The notes below the pieces were generated by a model that did no database searches, was not told the origin of the DNA, and worked only from the letters and a program-made list of their open reading frames with translations. From Deltaproteobacteria bacterium (GTDB taxonomy: Bacteria; Desulfobacterota; Desulfobacteria; Desulfobacterales; Desulfobacteraceae), in NCBI GenBank assembly GCA_003647385.1, contig QMMT01000021.1:1-11904 (forward strand): a stretch of 11,904 nt of DNA, given 5' to 3'. A program made the translations under genes and the position numbers. Shown here one piece after another: positions 1 through 6,665 of this stretch; positions within the stretch are counted from its first letter, which is position 1; the number at the start of each line of letters is the position of its first letter.

Positions 1-119
1 TATCAAAAACTCTTTTTATGCAAAAACAACATTAATTATGAGCACCCCGCTTTGCAGGAAGTTCATTGGCACCAGTATTAGCACTCTGGAAATAAAATTG
101 GAACTGATTATTAACAGTT

Positions 120-162
120 CTGTGTTTTCTGCATCATAGCCAGACACAGCATTTTGTTTTTT
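120..162 (+). terminator. Possible rho-independent terminator of an upstream transcript
   Basis: CTGTG (120-124) can pair with CACAG (145-149), and TCTG (128-131) with CAGA (141-144), giving nine pairs interrupted by a three-base bulge and closed by a nine-base loop. A T-rich tract (151-162, four T, one G, six T) follows. The stem is weak, and no upstream gene is visible to confirm its role. Confidence 0.35.
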
Positions 163-305
163 GGAGGGAAATCTCATTCACCAACGAAAACTGCCAATTT
201 TTGATCAGACAATAGTTAAAAACCTGGATATTTGATATTCCGTTTCCGTTCCATGCGTGGTATGGTCTTTTCGGTACAATCATGGTGTTTTAACAAAGAC
301 ATTAC

Positions 306-310
306 AAGGA
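306..310 (+). promoter_or_regulatory. Shine-Dalgarno deciding the regulator start
   Basis: AAGGA lies eight bases before the ATG at 319. It favours that ATG over the in-frame upstream TTG at 232, which has no purine-rich site at a suitable distance, and over the later in-frame ATG at 361. Confidence 0.6.
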
Positions 311-318
311 ATACACCC

Positions 319-1818
319 ATGTCCTTTCCTGAAAACTCCAATTTTTCCGGCCTGCTGAATATGAAAAACATTGATTTTTTATCTGTGTTGAGCCATCTGG
401 ATGACGGGGTGATTATTGCCGACGTTAACGGGACCATCCTTTTTTACAATACTGCTCAGTCCAAGATAGACGGATTGGTGTCCAAAGATGTGATCGGGCT
501 CAAGGTAACCGATATTTATGAGCTCAACAACCGTACCAGCATGATCATGCAGGTCATTTACCGGCATGCAGCCATTAAAAACAAGGCGTTTTTCTACAGG
601 ACCCGCTCAGGAAAAATTGCCAACACCATTACCAGTGTTTACCCCCTTTTAAATGGAGAAACCATCAACGGGGTGATCTGTTTTGTAAAGGATTATGAAC
701 TCCTCAACCGGTCTACTCCTTCATCAGCCATCACTGAATCCAGACCCGACCTTGGCAACGGCACCCAATACACCTTTGCCGACCTTATCGGCAATGACCC
801 GAATTTCCAGCGGGTGGTGGGAATGGCCAGAAAGGCGGCTTCCTCATCCTCCCCCATCATGATTCAGGGGGAAACCGGGACAGGCAAGGAACTCTTTGCC
901 CAATCCATTCACAACCACAGCCAGCGGCGGGAACAAAAATTTATCGGCATCAATTGCGGGGCCATTCCCCATGATCTTTTAGAAGGCATTCTTTTTGGCA
1001 CTGCCCGGGGGGCCTTTACCGGAGCCCTGGACAAGCCCGGTCTCTTTGAAATTGCCCATGGCAGCACCCTGTTCCTTGATGAACTGCTGGCCATGCCCCT
1101 GGACCTCCAGGCAAAACTGTTAAGAGTTGTGCAGGAAAAACGTATCCGAAGGGTGGGCTCTGCCACAGAAACCCCCGTGGATGTCAAAATCATCAGTTCG
1201 GTGAGCCAGAATCCTCGAACCGCCATCCGGGAAAACCGTCTACGCACTGATCTTTTTTACCGGCTGGCAGTGGTGATGGTCAAGCTGCCACCCCTTCATG
1301 AAAGACAGGACAGCATGAATGAACTGATCAGCCATTTTATTGAAAAATACAATAACAGTCTGGGCACCAATGTAACCTATATTTCAGAGGAAGTTCTTGA
1401 CTTATTCACCACCTATCAATGGCCCGGAAACGTAAGGGAACTTGAACATCTGATAGAAGGTGCCATGAACATGGCAGGCAGGGAAGAAACTATTGAAATT
1501 GAACATTTCACACCGGGCCTGGATTGTCTAGAACAACTTGATTTTACCTGCCTGGAAACTCCTTTTTCTCTATCTGGAAGTCCTGGCAGCCCCCAGGCTG
1601 AAGAAACCGTAAAAGCCCTTGAGTCAACCCAGCCCCACAACCTTGCCAAGGCCCAGGCGGATCAAGAGAAATCAGCCATCAAAGCTGCTCTTTCAGCAGC
1701 AGAAGGCAATGTGACAAAGGCTGCAAAAAACCTTGGAATTTCAAGGCAGTTGCTCCATTATAAAATAAAAAAACACGGTTTTTACCGTATGGATTTTATC
1801 CGGCGCTCGACCATTTAG
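319..1818 (+). CDS. Sigma-54-dependent activator: PAS, AAA+ and Fis-type HTH domains
   Basis: Bacterial enhancer-binding protein of 499 residues that would use ATP hydrolysis to open sigma-54 RNA polymerase promoters. Seen in the sequence: a PAS-like sensor at about residues 20-126; a central AAA+ domain with Walker A GETGTGKE (184-191), the sigma-54-contacting GAFTGA loop (231-236), Walker B LFLDE (251-255), the arginine-finger region RTDLFYRL (309-316) and WPGNVREL (368-375); a long polar linker; and a C-terminal Fis-type helix-turn-helix (about 460-485). All motifs needed for activation are intact. There is no receiver domain, so a ligand rather than a kinase probably sets activity through the PAS domain; the RocR-type layout fits this. 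The neighbouring operon has a -24/-12 promoter with possible upstream sites, so this gene is the natural candidate activator of betaine use. The ligand is unknown. The ATG at 319 was chosen for its Shine-Dalgarno; a TTG at 232 would add 29 residues. Confidence 0.9.
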   Translation: MSFPENSNFSGLLNMKNIDFLSVLSHLDDGVIIADVNGTILFYNTAQSKIDGLVSKDVIGLKVTDIYELNNRTSMIMQVIYRHAAIKNKAFFYRTRSGKIANTITSVYPLLNGETINGVICFVKDYELLNRSTPSSAITESRPDLGNGTQYTFADLIGNDPNFQRVVGMARKAASSSSPIMIQGETGTGKELFAQSIHNHSQRREQKFIGINCGAIPHDLLEGILFGTARGAFTGALDKPGLFEIAHGSTLFLDELLAMPLDLQAKLLRVVQEKRIRRVGSATETPVDVKIISSVSQNPRTAIRENRLRTDLFYRLAVVMVKLPPLHERQDSMNELISHFIEKYNNSLGTNVTYISEEVLDLFTTYQWPGNVRELEHLIEGAMNMAGREETIEIEHFTPGLDCLEQLDFTCLETPFSLSGSPGSPQAEETVKALESTQPHNLAKAQADQEKSAIKAALSAAEGNVTKAAKNLGISRQLLHYKIKKHGFYRMDFIRRSTI

Positions 1819-1826
1819 TCAATTTT

Positions 1827-1874
1827 TTTTCAAGTGAAAATTTTTTTTCTATCTCGATCCCATTTAAGTGAAAA
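1827..1874 (+). promoter_or_regulatory. Candidate upstream activator sites (two related dyads)
   Basis: At 1827-1840 there is a 14-bp dyad TTTTCA-AG-TGAAAA with perfect six-base arms. At 1861-1874 CATTTAAGTGAAAA matches it at 11 of 14 positions and keeps the right half-site. Their centres are 34 bp apart, about three helical turns, and lie about 180 and 147 bp before the predicted start near 2015, a usual range for enhancer sites of sigma-54 activators. The tract is AT-rich, so chance similarity is possible. Assignment to the adjacent activator is inference. Confidence 0.4.
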
Positions 1875-1939
1875 AAATTTTTCTTTTTGGCTGGGCTGAA
1901 AAAATACCAGCTACGCTATTAAATAGATTTTTCATATAA

Positions 1940-1952
1940 TATCAGGTATTTA
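1940..1952 (+). promoter_or_regulatory. Candidate IHF binding site
   Basis: TATCAGGTATTTA matches the IHF consensus WATCARNNNNTTR at every fixed position. It lies between the putative activator dyads (1827-1874) and the sigma-54 promoter (1988-2004), in AT-rich DNA, where IHF commonly bends DNA to bring the activator to the polymerase. The consensus is degenerate, so position carries much of the weight. Confidence 0.45.
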
Positions 1953-1987
1953 AAAAATTTATTTAAAAAAATTGTAAGTACAATGCC

Positions 1988-2004
1988 TTGGTACGCAATC
2001 TGCA
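1988..2004 (+). promoter_or_regulatory. Sigma-54 (-24/-12) promoter of the BCCT-mtgBCA operon
   Basis: TTGGTACGCAATCTGCA has GG at 1990-1991 and GC at 2002-2003, exactly ten bases apart, and closely follows the sigma-54 consensus TTGGCACG-N4-TTGCA. This places transcription start near 2015, with a leader of about 78 nt before the transporter. A sigma-54 activator gene immediately upstream strongly supports the call. Confidence 0.8.
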
Positions 2005-2080
2005 AGTACAGGGTAAAAATCCAGTGGTCCAAAACCGTATCGAGGACCGTCAAGATGGATAGAATATAAACCAAGTTTAC

Positions 2081-2085
2081 AGGAG
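2081..2085 (+). promoter_or_regulatory. Shine-Dalgarno supporting a TTG start
   Basis: AGGAG lies seven bases before the TTG at 2093. The next in-frame ATG would give residue 37, beyond the first predicted membrane segment, so TTG is the likely start of the transporter. Confidence 0.7.
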
Positions 2086-2092
2086 TTATATT

Positions 2093-3595
2093 TTGAACAA
2101 TACGACGACATCAAGCAAACCCTTTGATCCCTTTGTGTTCTGGGTTTCTGCCTCTGTGACCATTTTTTTTATTCTCTGGTCCATTCTGTTTCCCGAGAAT
2201 ATGACCGCAGTCATCAATGCGGTTTTCAGCTGGACCACCACCAAATGGGCATGGCTCTATCTATTGACTGTTTTCATGCTGGTCATTGGCTGCTTTGTGC
2301 TCATGGGACAAAAATACGGCAGCATGAAACTGGGACTTCCCAGTGACAAGCCCGAATTTTCCAATTTTTCCTGGTTTGCCATGCTCTTTGGCTCTGCCAT
2401 TGCTGCAGGCATTGTCTTCTGGGGCCCTGCCGAGCCGGCCTACCATTATATGAGTCCACCCCCCTATTTTGGCGGAGAAGCAAACACCCCGGCCTCAGGT
2501 GCTAATGCCATGACCTATTCCTTTTTCCACTGGGGTTTGAGCGCCTGGTCCATCTATGCCATGCTGACAATTGCCATAGGTCATGCCTGCTTTACCCATA
2601 ACCTGCCCTTGAAATTTTCCAGTGCTTTTTATTATGTTATCGGCGACAAGATCCATGGTATCTGGGGAAAGGTATTAGACATTTTTGCTGTGTTTGCTAC
2701 CCTGGGCGGCCTTGCCACCACCACGGGTTTCGTGGCCCTACAGCTCTCTTCCGGTCTGAAATTTCAGTACGGCATGCAGCTGGGCCCTTCCAGCACTTAT
2801 ATCATCATCGGTATTCTTACCGCCATTTTCACCCTGTCGGTTTATACCGGGCTTCAAAAAGGAGTAAAGCTCATTGGGGATATCAACATGTGGGTCTTTG
2901 TCCTGGTCTGGTTCTTTGTCCTGGTCTTCGGCCCCAGCATTTTCCTGATCAATCTTACCATAAATTCCATGGGCCAGTATCTTTTACACTTCATTCCCAT
3001 GAGCCTTTTTACTGCCCCGGGATTTGAAGGTAACTGGATCGGCTCCTGGACTGTCTTCTACTGGGCCTGGTGGATGAGCTGGGCACCCTTTGTGGCTGTG
3101 TTTATCGCCAGAATTTCCAAGGGAAGAACTATCCGTGAAACCGTTGCAGCCACACTGATCCTTCCCACTCTGGGAAATTTTCTCTGGTATGGAGTCGTCG
3201 GCGGAGCCGGAATTAATTTTAATGTCAGTGCCACCATGAAGGAACACGGCATGGAAAGCGCTATATTCGCTATCGCCCAGAATCTGCCCATGAGCGGGCT
3301 TCTGGCCATTGCCCTGATCTTTCTCATCGGCACCTTCTTTTTGACTTCTGCCAATTCCGCAGCCCTCTCCCTTGCCATGTTTGTATCCGGCCATGAAAAT
3401 CCCGGACGAAATCTACGGGCCTTCTGGGGTATTGCTCTGGGTGCCGTGGCAGCCGTGCTGGCAGGAAGCGGCAGTCTCAAAGCCATCCAGACCGCCTCCA
3501 TTGCAACGGCATTCCCTCTCATGTTCCTGCTGTTGCTGGTACTTTACGGTACATTCAAGGGATTGAACCAATATAAAAAAGAAAATAAGGATTGA
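2093..3595 (+). CDS. BCCT-family betaine/carnitine/choline-type transporter
   Basis: Secondary carrier of the betaine-choline-carnitine transporter family, 500 residues, about twelve hydrophobic segments, inner membrane. The family signature YWAWWMSWAPF (323-333), followed by FIARISKGRTIRE, carries the aromatic residues that cage the trimethylammonium group. HWGLSAW (146-152) is the usual motif of the following half-pocket. LTSANS (417-422) keeps the Thr-Ser pair that binds sodium in BetP and that CaiT lacks, suggesting sodium symport (inference). The third-segment stretch GSAIAAG (100-106) lacks BetP's alternating glycines and, with the SPPPYFG loop (121-127), looks more CaiT-like. There are no long charged tails as in osmosensing BetP, which fits nutrient uptake rather than osmoprotection. 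Start is TTG with AGGAG. First gene after the sigma-54 promoter and 82 bp before mtgB. Glycine betaine is the likeliest substrate; carnitine or another betaine is possible. Confidence 0.88.
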   Translation: MNNTTTSSKPFDPFVFWVSASVTIFFILWSILFPENMTAVINAVFSWTTTKWAWLYLLTVFMLVIGCFVLMGQKYGSMKLGLPSDKPEFSNFSWFAMLFGSAIAAGIVFWGPAEPAYHYMSPPPYFGGEANTPASGANAMTYSFFHWGLSAWSIYAMLTIAIGHACFTHNLPLKFSSAFYYVIGDKIHGIWGKVLDIFAVFATLGGLATTTGFVALQLSSGLKFQYGMQLGPSSTYIIIGILTAIFTLSVYTGLQKGVKLIGDINMWVFVLVWFFVLVFGPSIFLINLTINSMGQYLLHFIPMSLFTAPGFEGNWIGSWTVFYWAWWMSWAPFVAVFIARISKGRTIRETVAATLILPTLGNFLWYGVVGGAGINFNVSATMKEHGMESAIFAIAQNLPMSGLLAIALIFLIGTFFLTSANSAALSLAMFVSGHENPGRNLRAFWGIALGAVAAVLAGSGSLKAIQTASIATAFPLMFLLLLVLYGTFKGLNQYKKENKD

Positions 3596-3643
3596 TATAT
3601 TCGCTCCGGGATATTATCAATCCTGGGAATGATCCATTAAAAG

Positions 3644-3669
3644 AAGAGAGGGTATCTCTCTTGAAGGAG
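3644..3669 (+). promoter_or_regulatory. Hairpin abutting the mtgB Shine-Dalgarno
   Basis: AAGAGAG (3644-3650) and CTCTCTT (3656-3662) form a perfect seven-pair stem with a five-base loop GGTAT. It ends one base before the Shine-Dalgarno AAGGAG (3664-3669), which lies eight bases before the ATG at 3678. Such a hairpin could protect the mtgBCA message after processing or tune translation relative to the transporter. The structure is visible; the role is inference. Confidence 0.4.
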
Positions 3670-3677
3670 AAAAAACA

Positions 3678-5099
3678 ATGTATGATAGAATGCAGGAACT
3701 GACCAAGCAGAATATGGAAAAGATCCATGATGCTGCAATGGATCTTTTAAAAAATACGGGTGTTGCTTTTAATGACGAAGAAGCACTTGAAATTTTCAAA
3801 ACAAACGGACACAAGGTGGAAGGCTCCACAGTATTTTTTGAAGAATCCAATATTCAAAAGGCTTTAAAAACTGCGCCCAAACGATTCACCGTCCATGCCA
3901 GAAACCCGGAAAAAAATGTCGAGATCGGTGAAGATGATTTTGTTTTTCTGCCAGGATACGGCGCCCCCTTTGTCATGGATGCTCAAGGCAATCGGCGCCA
4001 GGCCACCATGGAAGATTATGACAATTTCTGCAAGTTGATCCAGACTTCCCCTTATATTGACATGAACGGATGGATGATGGTGGAACCGGCTGACATGCCC
4101 AGTGACACCGTCCATCTAGATCTGAATTTATCGAATATGCTCTTGTGCGACAAACCCTTCATGGGAAGCCCAACCTCCCGACAGGGCGCCCTGGACGGTA
4201 TTGAAATGGCCGGTATTCTCTGGGAAGGCAAGGAAAATATCATGGACAAGACCGTGTCTGTTTCCCTGATCAACTCCCTGTCTCCTTTGCAGTTTTCCGA
4301 TGAAATGGCAGGAGCCCTTATTGAACTTGCACGCCACAACCAGGCTTGCGTAGTGGCTTCTCTTATCATGGCCGGCGGTTCCGGCCCTGTAACTCTGGAT
4401 GGGGTTCTGGCCCTCCAGAATGCTGAAATTCTGGCCGGCATCACCCTGGCACAGTTGGTCAGCCCGGGAGCACCCGTAATTTGCGGGTCCACTTCCTCTG
4501 CCATGGACATGAAAACAGGCGCCCTTTCCATTGGCGCACCCGAGTTGTCCAAAAATATTCACCTGGTGGCCCAGATGGCGCGGTTTTACAATCTGCCTGC
4601 CAGATCCGGCGGGGGTCTTACTGATGCCATGTCTGCCGATGCCCAGGCCGGTGCAGAATCTGCCCTGGCACTCTCCACGGCCGTCAGGGGCGGGATCAAT
4701 TTTATCCTCCACTCCTGCGGTATCCTGGGAGCCTATATTGCCATGAGTTTTGAAAAATTTCTTATAGACGAGGAGGTCTGTGGTATGGTGCGAAACATGA
4801 TCAAACCCCTTGCTCTTACCGATGATTCCATTGATATTGATGTGATCAAAGAAGTAGGAATAGGCGGACAATACCTGACCCACCCAAAAACCTTTCAGCT
4901 GTGCCGGACCGAATTTTTCATGCCAACTCTCATGAGCCGGAAAAATCCGGATGCCTGGGCTAAAGACGGGAAAAAACGGATTGATCAAGTAGCTGAAGAC
5001 AAGGTGGCACAACGGTTGGCTGCCTATGAAAAACCGGATATTGACCCGGAAATTGAAAAACAATTAACCCAATATGTTGAAAACAAAAAAAACATTTAA
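3678..5099 (+). CDS. mtgB: Non-pyrrolysine MttB-family methyltransferase, probable glycine betaine:corrinoid methyltransferase
   Basis: Member of the trimethylamine methyltransferase (MttB) superfamily, 473 residues, cytoplasmic, predicted TIM barrel. It would move one methyl from a quaternary amine to the Co(I) corrinoid of the next gene product; with glycine betaine this leaves dimethylglycine. Family features seen include the N-terminal helical part (IHDAAMDLLKNTGVAF, about 16-31), the glycine-rich segment around PARSGGGLTDA (307-317), and FILHSCGIL followed by SFEKFLIDEE (342-366). The frame has no internal TAG, so this is the pyrrolysine-free branch, which includes MtgB (glycine betaine), MtpB (proline betaine), MtcB (carnitine) and MtyB (gamma-butyrobetaine). 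Order B-C-A, the upstream BCCT carrier and the facing dimethylglycine dehydrogenase operon favour glycine betaine. Substrate cannot be settled by reading alone. The ATG at 3678 has AAGGAG at a spacing of eight; an in-frame ATG at 3690 is less well placed. Confidence 0.85.
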   Translation: MYDRMQELTKQNMEKIHDAAMDLLKNTGVAFNDEEALEIFKTNGHKVEGSTVFFEESNIQKALKTAPKRFTVHARNPEKNVEIGEDDFVFLPGYGAPFVMDAQGNRRQATMEDYDNFCKLIQTSPYIDMNGWMMVEPADMPSDTVHLDLNLSNMLLCDKPFMGSPTSRQGALDGIEMAGILWEGKENIMDKTVSVSLINSLSPLQFSDEMAGALIELARHNQACVVASLIMAGGSGPVTLDGVLALQNAEILAGITLAQLVSPGAPVICGSTSSAMDMKTGALSIGAPELSKNIHLVAQMARFYNLPARSGGGLTDAMSADAQAGAESALALSTAVRGGINFILHSCGILGAYIAMSFEKFLIDEEVCGMVRNMIKPLALTDDSIDIDVIKEVGIGGQYLTHPKTFQLCRTEFFMPTLMSRKNPDAWAKDGKKRIDQVAEDKVAQRLAAYEKPDIDPEIEKQLTQYVENKKNI

Positions 5100-5110
5100 A
5101 GGAGAAAAAA

Positions 5111-5743
5111 ATGACTAATTTCAATGCAATGATCGATGCCCTGGTTTCCTGTGATACTGCCAAAGTGACAGACCTTGTGAATACTGCTCTGGCAGAAGAT
5201 GTACCGGCCGGGGACATTCTCAACAAAGGCCTGATTGCCGGCATGGACGTCGTGGGAGAAAAAATGGAAAGCGGCGATATGTTTATCCCTGAAGTCCTCA
5301 TGGCAGCCCAGGCCATGGGAAACTGTGTGACCATTCTAAAGCCCCTGTTGGGAGAAGATGAATCCACCACCGGAGCCAACGTGATCATCGGTACTGTCAA
5401 AGGAGACCTCCATGATATCGGTAAAAATCTTGTGGCCATGATGATGGGAAGTGCCGGCATGGAAGTCCACAATCTTGGAGTAGACATTGCCCCTGAAAAT
5501 TTTGTTACTGCAATTAAAGAAAAAAATGCACAGATCGTATGTCTGTCAGCACTTTTAACGACAACCATGCCCATGATGAAACAGACAGTGGATGCGATTG
5601 TGGAATCAGGCCTCCGGGATCAGGTTAAAATTCTTGTAGGCGGCGCACCTGTGACCCAGGCATTTTCCGATGAGATTGGAGCAGACGGGTTTGCAGCTGA
5701 TGCCGGCTCTGCTTCAAAGCTTGCCAAATCTTTTGTCAACTAA
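5111..5743 (+). CDS. mtgC: Methyl-accepting corrinoid protein
   Basis: Small B12 protein of 210 residues, the normal length for MtgC/MttC/MtbC proteins. An N-terminal helical cap (about 1-85) precedes a Rossmann-type cobalamin-binding domain (about 88-210). The B12 motif is complete: DLHDIG (99-104), with His101 the expected lower axial ligand of cobalt, SALL (146-149), and GG (177-178) near the C-terminal strand. It shuttles the methyl group between MtgB, which methylates Co(I), and MtgA, which removes it as methyl-THF. The gene starts 11 bp after the mtgB stop, with a strong AAAGGAG overlapping that stop and six bases to the ATG, so translation is probably coupled and expression high. No reductive activase (RamA type) for reviving oxidised Co(II) lies in the window. 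Confidence 0.92.
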   Translation: MTNFNAMIDALVSCDTAKVTDLVNTALAEDVPAGDILNKGLIAGMDVVGEKMESGDMFIPEVLMAAQAMGNCVTILKPLLGEDESTTGANVIIGTVKGDLHDIGKNLVAMMMGSAGMEVHNLGVDIAPENFVTAIKEKNAQIVCLSALLTTTMPMMKQTVDAIVESGLRDQVKILVGGAPVTQAFSDEIGADGFAADAGSASKLAKSFVN

Positions 5744-5776
5744 ACCTGACATATAAACTTTAGGAGAAACGATACC

Positions 5777-6577
5777 ATGTTTGAAGTTATAGGCGAACGA
5801 ATCAACACCTCCAGGAAACTTGTCCAGGCAGCTGTGGCAGAACGGGATGCCGAATACATCATTGATGATGTAAAAAAACAGCAGGAAGCAGGCGCCAACT
5901 ATATTGACGTCAATGCCGGTGCCCGGATCGGCCATGAAACAGAAGATATGAAATGGCTGCTGGACACCATCCAGCCCATTGCCACCGTTCCATTAACTCT
6001 GGACAGCCCGGACCCGGCTGTCCTGGAAATGGCCTTTAAGATGGTGAAAAAGACCCCCATGATCAACTCCATCAGCCTGGAAAAAGAACGGTTCGAAGCC
6101 ATGATGCCCTTTCTTGAAGGAAAAGAGTGTAAAATCATTGCCCTTTGCATGGATGATGCCGGCATGCCTGCCTCTTCCGATGATATCCTGGGCCGTGCCA
6201 GAGGTCTGGTAGAAGAACTTAACAAGATCGGCATTCCCACGGCCTCCATTTATGTGGATCCTCTGGTTCAACCCATCAGCGTTGAGTCCAACAAAGGCGT
6301 CATGGTCCTGGATGCGGTCAGGGCCATCAAGGCTGAATTTCCTGAAGTCCACATCACTGGAGGCCTTTCCAACATTTCCTACGGCCTGCCCCAAAGGAAG
6401 ATCATCAATAGGACCTTTGTCTCCCTGATGATGGTTGCGGGCATGGATTCAGCCATTATCGATCCTTTGGACAAAAAAATAATGGCAGCCATTAGAACCG
6501 GGGATATGCTGCTGGGCCACGACGATTACTGCATGAACTATCTTAAAGGAGTTCGCTCCGGGGCCATTGAAAGTTAA
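5777..6577 (+). CDS. mtgA: Methyltetrahydrofolate:corrinoid methyltransferase (pterin-binding, MeTr-like)
   Basis: Pterin-binding TIM-barrel methyltransferase, 266 residues, cytoplasmic, close to the usual MeTr/MtgA length. It would take the methyl group from the MtgC corrinoid to tetrahydrofolate, feeding methyl-THF to the C1 oxidation (or acetyl-CoA) pathway. Motifs seen: GERIN (6-10), DVNAG (44-48), DSPDP (76-80), NSIS (97-100), DPLVQP (161-166) and GGLSNISYGLP (195-205). Asp76, Asn97, Asp161 and Asn199 match the pterin-contacting and catalytic positions known in clostridial MeTr. The ATG follows TAGGAG by ten bases, and the gene is 33 bp after mtgC, so it is the last gene of the operon before the hairpin at 6593-6615. 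The methyl acceptor being THF rather than coenzyme M separates it from the uroporphyrinogen-decarboxylase-like MtbA/MtaA enzymes of methanogens. Confidence 0.9.
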   Translation: MFEVIGERINTSRKLVQAAVAERDAEYIIDDVKKQQEAGANYIDVNAGARIGHETEDMKWLLDTIQPIATVPLTLDSPDPAVLEMAFKMVKKTPMINSISLEKERFEAMMPFLEGKECKIIALCMDDAGMPASSDDILGRARGLVEELNKIGIPTASIYVDPLVQPISVESNKGVMVLDAVRAIKAEFPEVHITGGLSNISYGLPQRKIINRTFVSLMMVAGMDSAIIDPLDKKIMAAIRTGDMLLGHDDYCMNYLKGVRSGAIES

Positions 6578-6592
6578 ATCTGCATAAAACAG

Positions 6593-6615
6593 GGCCCGGT
6601 TAAAGCAACCGGGCT
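6593..6615. terminator. Hairpin between convergent operons, probable bidirectional terminator
   Basis: GCCCGGTT (6594-6601) pairs with AACCGGGC (6607-6614) around the five-base loop AAAGC; a G-T pair (6593/6615) extends the stem. It lies 16 bp after the mtgA stop and about 50 bp after the permease stop on the other strand. The plus side lacks a clear T-tract; the minus side has a short TTTT eight bases beyond the stem (after CCCTG). GC-rich stem and position support termination, but efficiency is uncertain. Confidence 0.55.
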
Positions 6616-6665
6616 CACCCTATAATTATAATCAGCAGCAATTGGTTTCAAGAGCAGACAGAAAA

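Larger units (their letters stand above)
1..318. other. Leading region without a recognisable gene
   Basis: No gene could be supported here. Two plus-strand frames are open from the window edge, ending at TAG 79-81 and TAG 137-139, but neither short translation is recognisable, so an upstream gene's 3' end can be neither shown nor excluded. The region holds an inverted repeat (arms GAACTG 101-106 and CAGTTC 115-120, 8-nt spacer) and a terminator-like hairpin at 120-162. The rest is AT-rich leader before the regulator gene. No convincing sigma-70 or sigma-54 promoter for the regulator could be assigned. Confidence 0.5.

Noticed and set aside
66..83. Sigma-54-like sequence TTGGCACCAGTATTAGCA before the regulator
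   Set aside because: GG (68-69) and GC (81-82) are eleven bases apart; sigma-54 needs ten, and it lies far from the gene with a terminator-like hairpin between.
232..318. N-terminal extension of the regulator from TTG at 232
   Set aside because: No suitable Shine-Dalgarno, and the 29 extra residues look unlike a PAS-protein start; ATG 319 has AAGGA at eight bases.
1866..1890. AT hairpins after the regulator as a terminator
   Set aside because: The stems are A/T only with a two-base loop (GAAAAA/TTTTTC), too weak; the repeats are better explained as binding dyads or AT-rich spacer.
1890..1911. GCTGG/CCAGC inverted repeat
   Set aside because: Only five pairs with a twelve-base loop and no T-tract; likely chance.
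4128..5063. A 311-codon open frame on the minus strand inside mtgB
   Set aside because: It is antisense to a clearly conserved gene, its translation has low-complexity Gly/His-rich composition with no family features, and its openness is explained by codon bias of the real frame.
3678..5099. Pyrrolysine-containing trimethylamine methyltransferase
   Set aside because: The frame has no internal TAG, and no pyl genes are in the window; it belongs to the pyrrolysine-free branch.
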